A stretch of DNA of 64,000 nucleotides from Vampirovibrio chlorellavorus (GTDB lineage Bacteria > Cyanobacteriota > Vampirovibrionia > Vampirovibrionales > Vampirovibrionaceae), in assembly GCA_903866275.1 (NCBI GenBank), contig CAIPMU010000002.1:62001-126000 (forward strand), given 5' to 3'. Position numbers and translations under genes: made by a program. The notes below the pieces were generated by a model that ran no database searches, was not told where the DNA came from, and worked only from the letters and a program-made list of their open reading frames with translations. This document shows, one piece after another, positions 8,944-17,448 of this stretch; positions within the stretch are counted from its first letter, which is position 1, and each line of letters opens with the position of its first letter.

Positions 8944-9445
8944 CTCCCCCGAAAAGGCTGCGGACGCTGCCCCGGAAGTTCCGCCTATCCCTGCCGGTGA
9001 ATTCGGGCAGCTTCTGGAATCGGCCCAAATTTCAGTCAAGCACTTGGGCCCTGATGGCTCCGGGGTGGAAATGATCGATGTCGCCCCGGCAGATCTTCTG
9101 CGTGCGGGTGAAATTTTGCGTGACAAGGGCAAGCTGGACCTGTTGCTGTCTTGCGCGGGCGTGGATTGGAAAGACCGGCTGGAGTCGGTTTACCACTTCT
9201 ATTCCACCCAAAAGCATCGGTACCTAACCCTGAAAGTCACGGCTGTCGATGGGCACTCTCCCAGTCTAATGCCCGTCTGGCATGCGGCCGATTGGCACGA
9301 GCGTGAAACCTATGATTTGATGGGGATTCACTACGACGGCCACACCAATCTTACCCGTATTTTGATGCCGAGCGACTGGCTGGGTCACCCACTGCGTAAA
9401 GATTACAAAGTGAACGATCCACGTCTGGTCTGGAATGAACGTTAA
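8900..9445 (+). CDS. nuoC: NADH-quinone oxidoreductase subunit C
   Basis: 181 residues. The first 40 are an Ala/Pro/Glu-rich, probably disordered extension. The conserved core ends in the family signature [34 protein letters not shown]. NuoC packs against NuoD at the base of the hydrophilic arm. Its start lies 44 bases inside nuoB in another frame, which suggests translational coupling, and nuoD begins 15 bases downstream. C and D are separate here, unlike the fused NuoCD of enterobacteria. Confidence 0.95.
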   Translation: MSDEQKETGKEPAANSPEKAADAAPEVPPIPAGEFGQLLESAQISVKHLGPDGSGVEMIDVAPADLLRAGEILRDKGKLDLLLSCAGVDWKDRLESVYHFYSTQKHRYLTLKVTAVDGHSPSLMPVWHAADWHERETYDLMGIHYDGHTNLTRILMPSDWLGHPLRKDYKVNDPRLVWNER

Positions 9446-9460
9446 GGACGGCTGTATTCT

Positions 9461-10711
9461 ATGAGTATTCAAGACATTCCTGGAGTTTTTACCGAGCAGG
9501 GGCTCAAGACTGAAGATCTGGTGGTCAACATTGGCCCTCAGCATCCCAGCACCCACGGCGTATTACGTTTGATCACTACCCTCAACGGGGAAGTGGTGAA
9601 GGACATGGAGCCCGTAATCGGTTACTTGCACCGCAGCAAGGAAAAAATGGCCGAATCCCGCTCTTACTTTCAGTATCAACCCACGCTGGATCGGGTGGAG
9701 TATCTTTCGTCCTTCTTTGATCATTATGTGTATGTTTCAGCCATTGAGCGCATCGCCAATCTGAAAGTGCCCAAACGCGTGCAGTACATTCGCATGATCA
9801 CGATGGAATTGAACCGAATTTCCTCGCACTTGCTGTGGTTTGGCACGTTCCTGCTGGACTTGGGCGCGACCAGCCCCTTGTTCTATGCCTTTCGCGAGCG
9901 CGAAGATATTTTCAAGCTGTTTGAAGATGTCACCGGTGCCCGGATGATGTACAACTACTATCGCTTTGGCGGGGTGAACGCCGATCTGCCACCGGGCTGG
10001 ATTGCCCAGTGTCGCGAGTTCATCCGCAATATGCCCAAGAAAATTGACGAGTACGAGTCGATCGTGACCCAAAACCCCATCTTCCTGGATCGCACCGTGG
10101 GGATTGGCAAACTGGATCATGAGACCTGCCTGAAATATGGCGTGACGGGTTCCAGTCTGCGGGCCACCGGCTTGGCTCAAGACTTGCGTAAAACCAACCC
10201 CTATTGTTGTTACGACGAAATTGAGTTTGATGTGCCCGTGGGCCAGCATGGGGATGTCTACGACCGCTACATCGTCCGGATGGCCGAAATGCGCGAATCC
10301 TGCAAGATTATTGAGCAGTGTCTGGATAAAATCCCCGGTGGGGACACCCAGAATATTCTCGACAAGCAAGCCGAAGTTGCTGCTGCCAAAGCCGTTGCCA
10401 AGGAAAAAGGCGAAGATCCCAAGCTGGTGCCGGATATTGATCCGGATTGGCTGACGCAAGGTCAGAAGATTAACTTGATGACTTATAAGCCACCGGCCGG
10501 TGAAGCGTTTATGGCTTGTGAGTCTCCTCGTGGGATGCTGGGTTGCTACATTTTGAGCGATGGTACCCCTAAAGCCTACCGGGTGAAGTGGCGTGGTGCT
10601 TCGTTCTCCAACCTATCCGCCCTGCCGGAGCTGATGATTGGAAATCTATACCCTGATTTGATGGCTATCTTTGGTAGTCTGGATGTTATTTTGCCGGAGG
10701 TTGATCGCTAG
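9461..10711 (+). CDS. nuoD: NADH-quinone oxidoreductase subunit D (49 kDa type)
   Basis: 416 residues. The quinone-site loop IGPQHPSTHGVLR near residue 27 holds the conserved His that contacts quinone. Other family landmarks are YLHRSKEKMAE, MELNRISSHLLWFG, GVNADLPPGW and the C-terminal CESPRGMLGCYILSDG and MAIFGSLDVILPEVDR. An extra stretch of about 40 residues rich in Ala and Lys (around residues 292-335, AEVAAAKAVAKEKGEDPK) interrupts the region before the SPRG motif. nuoH begins at the base immediately after the stop codon, so the two genes are probably coupled. Confidence 0.96.
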   Translation: MSIQDIPGVFTEQGLKTEDLVVNIGPQHPSTHGVLRLITTLNGEVVKDMEPVIGYLHRSKEKMAESRSYFQYQPTLDRVEYLSSFFDHYVYVSAIERIANLKVPKRVQYIRMITMELNRISSHLLWFGTFLLDLGATSPLFYAFREREDIFKLFEDVTGARMMYNYYRFGGVNADLPPGWIAQCREFIRNMPKKIDEYESIVTQNPIFLDRTVGIGKLDHETCLKYGVTGSSLRATGLAQDLRKTNPYCCYDEIEFDVPVGQHGDVYDRYIVRMAEMRESCKIIEQCLDKIPGGDTQNILDKQAEVAAAKAVAKEKGEDPKLVPDIDPDWLTQGQKINLMTYKPPAGEAFMACESPRGMLGCYILSDGTPKAYRVKWRGASFSNLSALPELMIGNLYPDLMAIFGSLDVILPEVDR

Positions 10712-12019
10712 ATGTTTCCATCGACTTCAGATTTTCCTGAATGGCTTCCCCGACTGCTGGAGCGGTTGGTCGGCCTGTTTGGACTCTCGATTAACTGGGC
10801 CGAGTTCGGCGGTTGGTTGACGATACTGTGGGCCATCGTGATTTTCACCCTGATTGCTGTGGTGGCTCAGGCTTCCGTTATCTTTATGGTGTTGATGGAA
10901 CGCAAGGTGCTGGCCTGGATGACCCAGCGGAAAGGCCCCAACCGCGTGGGCCCCTGGGGTGCGTTGCAAACGCTGGCCGATGGCGTGAAGCTGCTCTTTA
11001 AGGAAGACATTATTCCCAAAGGGGCGAATCCATTTTTGTTCACCATTGCTCCGGCGTTGTTTTTCCTGCCCAGCTTTGTGTTTTTTGGGCTGATTCCTTT
11101 CACCGATCAGTTGTTGGCTGTAGCCTTGCCTGCGGGCGCGTTGTTTGTTTTTGCCATTTCCTCCATTTCGGTGGTGGGGTTGGTGCTGGCTGGTTGGGCG
11201 TCCAACAACAAGTATTCGCTTCTGGGCGGTATGCGGAGCGCGGCTCAGGCTATTAGCTATGAAATCCCCCTGGTGATGGCCGTCCTGGCGGTGGTCTTGT
11301 TCACGGGTTCGATGAATATTGCGGACATCGTTAAAGCCCAGCAAGGTCCTATCTGGAACTGGTACGGCATTTTCCTGACACCGGTGAGCTTGGTGATGTT
11401 CTTCATTTGTACATTGGCGGAAGTCAACCGGGTGCCCTTCGACTTGCCGGAAGCGGAAAGCGAATTGGTCAGCGGGTATAATACCGAGTACACCGGCATG
11501 AAGTTCGCCTTGTTCTTTCTGGCGGAATACGCTTCCCTGTTTGCGATGAGCGCCTTTACGGTGTCTTTCTTCGCGGGTGGCTACTTCAGTCCATTTGGCA
11601 CGTTTCTGGTGGAGCTGCTTGCCAAAGCCCCTGCAGCGAATCTGTCCGGCTTTGCCCAGTTGGGCTTACAGGTTGAAATGCTGTTCTGGTTTATGATGAA
11701 GACCTACTTCTTTATCTTCCTGGCCATGTGGGTTCGTGCCACGTTGCCGCGTCTCAAGCCCGATCAGCTCATGGGCTTCAGCTGGAAGTTCCTGATTCCC
11801 TTGTCCCTGATTAATATTTTCGTGATCGCCATTGAGAAGTTCATGGTCCTCCCGGGTGGTCAATCCGCTCTGGATAACCTACCGCTCCTGAAAGCAGGAC
11901 CGGGACTGACCAGTTGGGCGATCTGGGTTATTATCGCCACGGTGGTTTTCGGAGGCTTCTTTGTCCTGATGAGCCGCTTGTTGAGCCAAAAATTGGAAGC
12001 GAGGTTAGCGCGCCGATGA
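10712..12019 (+). CDS. nuoH: NADH-quinone oxidoreductase subunit H
   Basis: 435 residues with eight or nine membrane helices, somewhat longer than the usual 320-380 because of N- and C-terminal extensions. Family motifs are RKGPNRVGPWGALQTLADG and FDLPEAESELVSGYNTEY. NuoH forms much of the quinone chamber and links the peripheral and membrane arms. GGAGG lies 12 bases before the ATG, inside the end of nuoD. The stop overlaps the start of nuoI (ATGA). Confidence 0.95.
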   Translation: MFPSTSDFPEWLPRLLERLVGLFGLSINWAEFGGWLTILWAIVIFTLIAVVAQASVIFMVLMERKVLAWMTQRKGPNRVGPWGALQTLADGVKLLFKEDIIPKGANPFLFTIAPALFFLPSFVFFGLIPFTDQLLAVALPAGALFVFAISSISVVGLVLAGWASNNKYSLLGGMRSAAQAISYEIPLVMAVLAVVLFTGSMNIADIVKAQQGPIWNWYGIFLTPVSLVMFFICTLAEVNRVPFDLPEAESELVSGYNTEYTGMKFALFFLAEYASLFAMSAFTVSFFAGGYFSPFGTFLVELLAKAPAANLSGFAQLGLQVEMLFWFMMKTYFFIFLAMWVRATLPRLKPDQLMGFSWKFLIPLSLINIFVIAIEKFMVLPGGQSALDNLPLLKAGPGLTSWAIWVIIATVVFGGFFVLMSRLLSQKLEARLARR

Positions 12020-12525
12020 CAAATAGTTCTCCCAAACATGACGATGTTCAACAAAATCGGGTTCTGGTTGGTCTGAAAGAGATTGGTAAAGGCATGTCCA
12101 CCGTGCTGAGCCACTACTTTCGTCCGCCGGTAACGCTGGAATATCCGGAAGTGATGCCGAATCTCAGCGATCGTTTTCACGGGCGTCTGTGCTTGTTGAC
12201 CAAATCCGATGGCACGGATTTGTGCGTGGGCTGTCAGGCCTGTGCGCGGGTCTGCCCTTGCAACGACCTGATTCAGATCGAAATGCACCGGGATGCCAAC
12301 AAAAAACCGGTGATCGACATGTTTACCATTGATCTCGGGCGTTGTATTTTCTGCGGGAACTGCACGGAAGTTTGCCCCGTGGATTGTATTAAGATGTTGC
12401 CCGATTTTGAGTTGGCCGATTTCTCCCGTGAGGCGCTGGTGCTGGATAAAAAGGATCTGACTCTGTCTGGCGAAGATTCGGATCACTGGCGTCTGGTGCA
12501 CGGCATGGAGGCATTGGTCGAATAA
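12016..12525 (+). CDS. nuoI: NADH-quinone oxidoreductase subunit I (ferredoxin-like)
   Basis: 169 residues from the ATG that overlaps the nuoH stop; a longer frame from 11914 lies inside nuoH and is an artefact. Two classical 2x[4Fe-4S] motifs are visible: CVGCQACARVCPCND near residue 72 and CIFCGNCTEVCPVDCI near residue 112. They would carry clusters N6a and N6b in the hydrophilic arm. The N-terminal 45 residues are a soluble extension. A 155-base gap without a gene follows before nuoJ, the longest break in the operon. Confidence 0.95.
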   Translation: MTNSSPKHDDVQQNRVLVGLKEIGKGMSTVLSHYFRPPVTLEYPEVMPNLSDRFHGRLCLLTKSDGTDLCVGCQACARVCPCNDLIQIEMHRDANKKPVIDMFTIDLGRCIFCGNCTEVCPVDCIKMLPDFELADFSREALVLDKKDLTLSGEDSDHWRLVHGMEALVE

Positions 12526-12680
12526 GGGATTGCCCCACAGGAGAACGTCCTGGTGGGTGGTTTTCAGGAAACAGCTTCTGACGGAGTCACTCAGGCTTCA
12601 TGGGTCATTTGAAATCAGCGATACAGAATAAACAACAGTAGTCTGCTTCACGGCAGGTTCGGTAGAAGGAAAATCATTCT

Positions 12681-13364
12681 ATGCTAGATAGCGCGATATT
12701 CTGGGCGTTTGCCATACTGTCGGTTGGCGCGGCACTTGGGGCTGTGTTTACCCGGAGTATTATTCATTCAGCCTTGTTTCTGATTGTGGTTTTTATGTCC
12801 ATTGCCGGCTTTTTTGTTCTCAATAACGCAGACTTCCTGGCCATTGCTCAAATCATTATCTATGCTGTGGGTCTGACCATCATCATGTTGTTTGCCATTA
12901 TGTTTACCGGCGATAAAGTGATGGAAAAACAAAAGGTCAATCGTGCGGGTCGGATGGCCTATGGCATTATTGCGGCCTATGTATTTGCCTTGTTGGTTCG
13001 TGGGATTTTGCAAGGTGCAAGACAGATTATGCCTAATGTGACCCCGGATGTTACCCAGCAGTTTCAGGCGCATGGTAGCGCCAGCCTGTTAGGTGAGTTA
13101 TTGTTCAATAAATACGGCTTGCCCTTTGAACTGGCTTCGCTGTTGTTGCTGGCCGCCATGATTGGCGCGATTGTGATTGCCAAGAAGCGATTTGCCGAAT
13201 CTGATGAGAATCAGTTGGGCGAGATGCGTTTGGCGTTGGATTTAGCCAGCGCTCCTCGTGAAGATGCCATTGCTGCCCTTCGTCTGGAGCGGATGAGTGA
13301 TGACGAAAAGCGTCAGGCTGCAGAAGTTGCTGCTAGTCCAGTCTCTGCTTCGGATGAGTCTTAA
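12681..13364 (+). CDS. nuoJ: NADH-quinone oxidoreductase subunit J
   Basis: 227 residues with five membrane helices. Family markers are ALFLIVVFMSIAGFFVL, the pi-bulge type segment AIAQIIIYAVGLTIIMLFAIM, and the fifth helix ELASLLLLAAMIGAIVIAKK. A soluble tail of about 50 residues (from about residue 175 on), rich in Ala, Glu and Arg, is longer than usual. AGAAGGA stands about 11 bases upstream. The 155-base gap before it could hold a secondary promoter or an RNA processing site, but no clear boxes were found. Confidence 0.93.
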   Translation: MLDSAIFWAFAILSVGAALGAVFTRSIIHSALFLIVVFMSIAGFFVLNNADFLAIAQIIIYAVGLTIIMLFAIMFTGDKVMEKQKVNRAGRMAYGIIAAYVFALLVRGILQGARQIMPNVTPDVTQQFQAHGSASLLGELLFNKYGLPFELASLLLLAAMIGAIVIAKKRFAESDENQLGEMRLALDLASAPREDAIAALRLERMSDDEKRQAAEVAASPVSASDES

Positions 13365-13422
13365 TCGAAATATAAGTTCCTTGCGTCCCCGCCTTTAATA
13401 TTTTTGGAGTCAATAAGAGAAC

Positions 13423-13752
13423 ATGCCTGACGTAATTACCCATATTGGACTATTTCATTACATTACATTGGCCACCGTGTTGTTTTGCATCGGGTTGGTG
13501 GGTGTGCTGACCAATCGGAATGTGGTTCGGGTGCTGATGGCGGTGGAATTGATGCTGAGCGCTGTAAACATTAACCTGGTGGCGTTCAATAATTTTCTGC
13601 ACACTGGCCACGGGTTACTGGGTCAGGTTTTCTCAATTTTTATTCTCACGGTTTCTGCCGCGGAAGCCACTGTGGGTTTGGCCTTGGTCATCGCGCTATA
13701 TCGGGCGCGGGCGACGGCGGACATGGAAGATTACAACCTGTTGAAATGGTAA
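13423..13752 (+). CDS. nuoK: NADH-quinone oxidoreductase subunit K
   Basis: 109 residues with three membrane helices, close to the usual 100. It shows the family pattern FCIGLVGVLTNRNVVRVLM, then MAVELMLSAVNINLVAF with its conserved membrane Glu, and AAEATVGLALVIALYR with the second conserved Glu. Both Glu residues take part in proton transfer along the membrane arm. nuoL follows 21 bases downstream. Confidence 0.96.
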   Translation: MPDVITHIGLFHYITLATVLFCIGLVGVLTNRNVVRVLMAVELMLSAVNINLVAFNNFLHTGHGLLGQVFSIFILTVSAAEATVGLALVIALYRARATADMEDYNLLKW

Positions 13753-13773
13753 GATTTTGGAGCTGATGACGAC

Positions 13774-15798
13774 ATGCCCTTTAGTGACATTAATAATATC
13801 TGGGTAGTAGCACTCTACCCGCTGCTGGCGTTTTTTATCATTGTGCTCGGGCGTGCTTTCGGCCGCGAACAAGGGGTTTTTGCCAAAAAAGAAGTCTGCT
13901 CGGGTTTGACCATTTTTGCGACTTTTTTGGGTTTATTGCACACAGTCTTCGGGGCTTTGCCCTGGTTGCTGGCTCAGCCTGGTGAGGCGGTGAAGGCCAT
14001 TGAGCATAACTTCACCTTCCTGCAAGCCGGTGATTTCAGGTTGTCGATTGGGTATCTGGTCGACTCGATGTCCGTGATGATGCTGTTTGTGGTTACTTTT
14101 ATCAGCTTGTTGATTCAAATTTACACGCACGGCTACATGAAGCATGACAAGGGCTATGCCAAGTTTTTTGCGTATCTGGCCCTGTTTAATTTTTCCATGC
14201 TGGGTTTGGTATTAAGCACCAACCTGTTCCAGATTTACATTTTTTGGGAATTGGTCGGTGTGAGTAGCTACCTGCTGATTGGGTTCTGGTTTACCAAGCC
14301 CTCTGCGGCGGCTGCAGCCATTAAAGCCTTCCTGATGAACCGGGTGGGTGACTTTGGTTTCCTGTTCGGGATTTTGGGCGTTCTGTATTTCAGCTTCCCC
14401 CTGTGGAATACGTATCTCGCGATGCCGGCGCACCATGGCATGGCCTTTTTGTCCTTCCGTGCCTTACCAGATATGGTGCCCTTCATTGTGCATAACGCGG
14501 GTCTGGTTGACCCCAACCTGTTTGCTTTGATCTGTATCCTGTTGTTCATGGGGCCAATGGCCAAGAGCGCTCAGGTGCCCCTGCACACCTGGTTACCGGA
14601 TGCCATGGAAGGCCCTACACCCATTAGCGCCCTGATTCACGCGGCCACCATGGTTGCCGCGGGGGTCTATTTGATTGGCCGTTCTTTCCCCCTGTTTTAC
14701 CACCTGCGGCTGCCTGCTCCGCCAGTGGCTGATGCCTCCACGATTTTCATCGTGTTCATCGGTACCCTGACCGCGGTGATTGCAGCGACCATTGCGTTGG
14801 TTCAGTACGATATTAAAAAAGCCCTGGCCTATTCCACCATGTCCCAGTTGGGCTTTATGGTGGCGGCAATGGGCATGGGTGCCTTTACGGCTGGCTTGTT
14901 CCACCTGTTTACCCACGCCTTTTTCAAAGCCATGCTCTTCCTGTGTTCCGGTAGTGTGATTCACGCTTGCGAAGACGAGCAGGATATGCGGAAAATGGGC
15001 GGTCTGGCCAAGAAGTTGCCGGTCACCCATATCACCTATCTCATTGGTACGTTGGCTATTTCCGGTGTGGCCTGGACTAGCGGTTTCTGGTCTAAAGATA
15101 TGATTCTGGCCAGCGCGAAAGAGTATTCTCCGGTGGTGTTCTGGAACTTGGCTGTGACGGCTGGTTTTACCTCCTACTATATGTTCCGGACCTACTTTAT
15201 GACTTTCCACGGGGAATATCGCGGCACTGCCCATGTGCACCATGAAGACCCTGTGATGGTTGCGCCGTTAGCAGTGTTAGCTATTCCTTCTGCCTTCATT
15301 GGTCTGGCGCTGGCAGGCTTGCAGGACCCCATATTCAGCCATCTGCCTTCGTTCGGTCAGTACATCAATTTTCCTGGGCTTGAGCTGGAGCATCATACTT
15401 TCGCTAAAGCTGCTTTTTCGGAAGTTGGTTTATTATCGACTGCATTTGGCGTTGGTGGTGCGTTGATTGCTTATTTCTTTCACAAAAGTCCTTCGATTCC
15501 TGAGGCCATTAAAAACGCTCCCGTTTTTCGCTCTGTGTTTAATCTTTGCACCAACAAATGGTACTTTGATGACTACTATCAGGCATTTGTGGATCGTGTT
15601 TATCTGGTCTTTGCTCGTGGTTCGGCCACTTTCGATCGCAATGTGATTGATGGTGCGGTGAATGGCACGGGCCAGACCGTGATGAGTGCTGGTTACGCCT
15701 TGCGTGAATTGCAATCCGGCAAGGTGCAAACTTATATCGCCATCCTGTTCTTTTCAGTCGTAACGTTAGCGCTGTTGTTGTTCTACTGGTTGATGTAG
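13774..15798 (+). CDS. nuoL: NADH-quinone oxidoreductase subunit L
   Basis: 674 residues with about 16 membrane helices. It is one of the three antiporter-like proton pumps, placed at the tip of the membrane arm. Conserved features are IYIFWELVGVSSYLLIGFW with the key Glu, AKSAQVPLHTWLPDAMEGPTP, SALIHAATMVAAGVYLI, and KKALAYSTMSQLGFM with the channel Lys. The C-terminal 200 residues contain the long lateral helix and an extra helix. nuoM begins 24 bases later. Confidence 0.96.
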   Translation: MPFSDINNIWVVALYPLLAFFIIVLGRAFGREQGVFAKKEVCSGLTIFATFLGLLHTVFGALPWLLAQPGEAVKAIEHNFTFLQAGDFRLSIGYLVDSMSVMMLFVVTFISLLIQIYTHGYMKHDKGYAKFFAYLALFNFSMLGLVLSTNLFQIYIFWELVGVSSYLLIGFWFTKPSAAAAAIKAFLMNRVGDFGFLFGILGVLYFSFPLWNTYLAMPAHHGMAFLSFRALPDMVPFIVHNAGLVDPNLFALICILLFMGPMAKSAQVPLHTWLPDAMEGPTPISALIHAATMVAAGVYLIGRSFPLFYHLRLPAPPVADASTIFIVFIGTLTAVIAATIALVQYDIKKALAYSTMSQLGFMVAAMGMGAFTAGLFHLFTHAFFKAMLFLCSGSVIHACEDEQDMRKMGGLAKKLPVTHITYLIGTLAISGVAWTSGFWSKDMILASAKEYSPVVFWNLAVTAGFTSYYMFRTYFMTFHGEYRGTAHVHHEDPVMVAPLAVLAIPSAFIGLALAGLQDPIFSHLPSFGQYINFPGLELEHHTFAKAAFSEVGLLSTAFGVGGALIAYFFHKSPSIPEAIKNAPVFRSVFNLCTNKWYFDDYYQAFVDRVYLVFARGSATFDRNVIDGAVNGTGQTVMSAGYALRELQSGKVQTYIAILFFSVVTLALLLFYWLM

Positions 15799-15822
15799 AG
15801 CACATTAAAGGAGCTTTTGAAC

Positions 15823-17448
15823 GTGAATTTTATCTCAGAACATTATTTTTCAATACTGCTCAGCATTCCTCTGCTGTTGTCGGTTCTGGCCCTGTTTGTT
15901 CCCGAAGGTAAGGATGGTAAAAATCTTCATCTGTTCGGCATGATTGGTTCAGCGGTGTTGTTCCTGTTTTCGGCTCTGATGTGGGATGGCCTCGTCACAC
16001 CCCTGCCCGAGAAGCTTAACTGGATGCCAAGTTTGGGTATTACCTATTCTTTGGGTTTTGACGGCCTGACTAAAACGTTGGTGTTTCTGACCACATTCCT
16101 GCTGTTAATGGCAACTGTGGCCAGTTATACCTCTATTCAAAAGCGCCTGAAGCTTTACTATTCGATGCTGTTTCTGCTGATCACTGCGGTGTTGGGTGTG
16201 TTTTTGGCGCGTGATACCTTCTTGTTCTTCCTGTTCTGGGAGTTGGAGTTGATCCCGATGTACCTGCTGATTGCCATTTGGGGTGGTCCGCGTCGGGATT
16301 ATGCGGCGACCAAATTTGTGCTTTATACCCTATTTGGCTCTGTCTTTCTGGTTGCGGGCATTTTGGCTTTATACTTCCATGCGCGTTCGCTTCCTGGTTT
16401 AGATCATTCGGCCCTGTTTCACTTTGATGTCGTGCGTAGCGCCATTCAGCAAAATCTTCCGCTGAGCGCACAGGTGTTGATCTTCCTGGCTCTGTTTACC
16501 ACGTTTGCGGTGAAGCTGCCGGTCGTGCCCTTTCATACCTGGTTGCCAGATGCCCACGTTGAGGCCCCGACCCCGATTAGTATGTTGCTGGCCGGGATCT
16601 TGCTGAAAATGGGCTCCTACGGGATGTTGCGTTTTGGCTTTGAGTTCCTCCCCGAAGCGGCCCAGGTGTTAGCGCCTTACCTCTGTGTGCTGGCCGTGAT
16701 TAACATTGTCTATACGGCCGGTGTGGCCTTGGTACAAACCGACTTGAAAAAGCTGATTGCTTACAGCAGTGTGAGCCATATGGGCTTTGTTCTGTTAGGT
16801 TTGGCGGCCTTGAATGCGATGGGCTTTAATGGTGCCGTATTTGTCATGTTCGCGCACGGTCTGGTCAGTGCCGCCTTGTTTATGTGCGTCGGCACGCTCT
16901 ACAACCGGACTCATACTCGAGTGATTGCCGATTACGGCGGTTTTGGCAGCCAGGTGCCGGTGATCTTCTACTTCTTCCTGTTTATGTCCATGGCCAGTTT
17001 GGGGCTGCCGTTGTTGGTGAGTTTTGCCAGCGAAACGATGGTCTTCTATGGTGCCTTTGTGTCGAATGCCTTCAAAGAGATTCAGCTCTTTGGTACGATT
17101 CTGCCCTGGTCGATTCAGATGTTGACCGTGGTGTCCGGGCTGGGCGTTGTGATTGGCGCCGCTTATCTGCTTTGGATGATCAAGCGGATCTTTACCGGCC
17201 CCATTCAGGAGCGTTGGACTCAAGTGAAAGACGCCTCCATGAGCGAAGTGTTTGTCCTGGCTACGCTTACCCTGCTGGTGATTGTTTATGGGGTGTTTCC
17301 GGGATTGCTGACCAGTCATTTTGAGCCGGACGTAACCGGGATTGCCCAGCGGAATTATCGCGCACTGAACACGCAGCTTGTAAATGCCAATGAGGCCATG
17401 CAGCTGCCGATGTTATACTCTTTCAGCACGGGAGCTCCTAAACAATGA
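15823..17448 (+). CDS. nuoM: NADH-quinone oxidoreductase subunit M
   Basis: 541 residues from the GTG at 15823, which has AAAGGAG nine bases upstream. A TTG six bases earlier is too close to that site. About 14 membrane helices. The antiporter-like core shows FLFWELELIPMYLLI with the conserved Glu, VKLPVVPFHTWLPDAHVEAPTP and LKKLIAYSSVSHMGFVLLG with the channel Lys. It is the second proton-pumping subunit of the membrane arm. The stop overlaps the nuoN start (ATGA), indicating translational coupling. Confidence 0.95.
   Translation: MNFISEHYFSILLSIPLLLSVLALFVPEGKDGKNLHLFGMIGSAVLFLFSALMWDGLVTPLPEKLNWMPSLGITYSLGFDGLTKTLVFLTTFLLLMATVASYTSIQKRLKLYYSMLFLLITAVLGVFLARDTFLFFLFWELELIPMYLLIAIWGGPRRDYAATKFVLYTLFGSVFLVAGILALYFHARSLPGLDHSALFHFDVVRSAIQQNLPLSAQVLIFLALFTTFAVKLPVVPFHTWLPDAHVEAPTPISMLLAGILLKMGSYGMLRFGFEFLPEAAQVLAPYLCVLAVINIVYTAGVALVQTDLKKLIAYSSVSHMGFVLLGLAALNAMGFNGAVFVMFAHGLVSAALFMCVGTLYNRTHTRVIADYGGFGSQVPVIFYFFLFMSMASLGLPLLVSFASETMVFYGAFVSNAFKEIQLFGTILPWSIQMLTVVSGLGVVIGAAYLLWMIKRIFTGPIQERWTQVKDASMSEVFVLATLTLLVIVYGVFPGLLTSHFEPDVTGIAQRNYRALNTQLVNANEAMQLPMLYSFSTGAPKQ

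Noticed and set aside
9737-10459. Long minus-strand frame inside nuoD
   Set aside because: Typical antisense shadow; the plus-strand product has all NuoD motifs.
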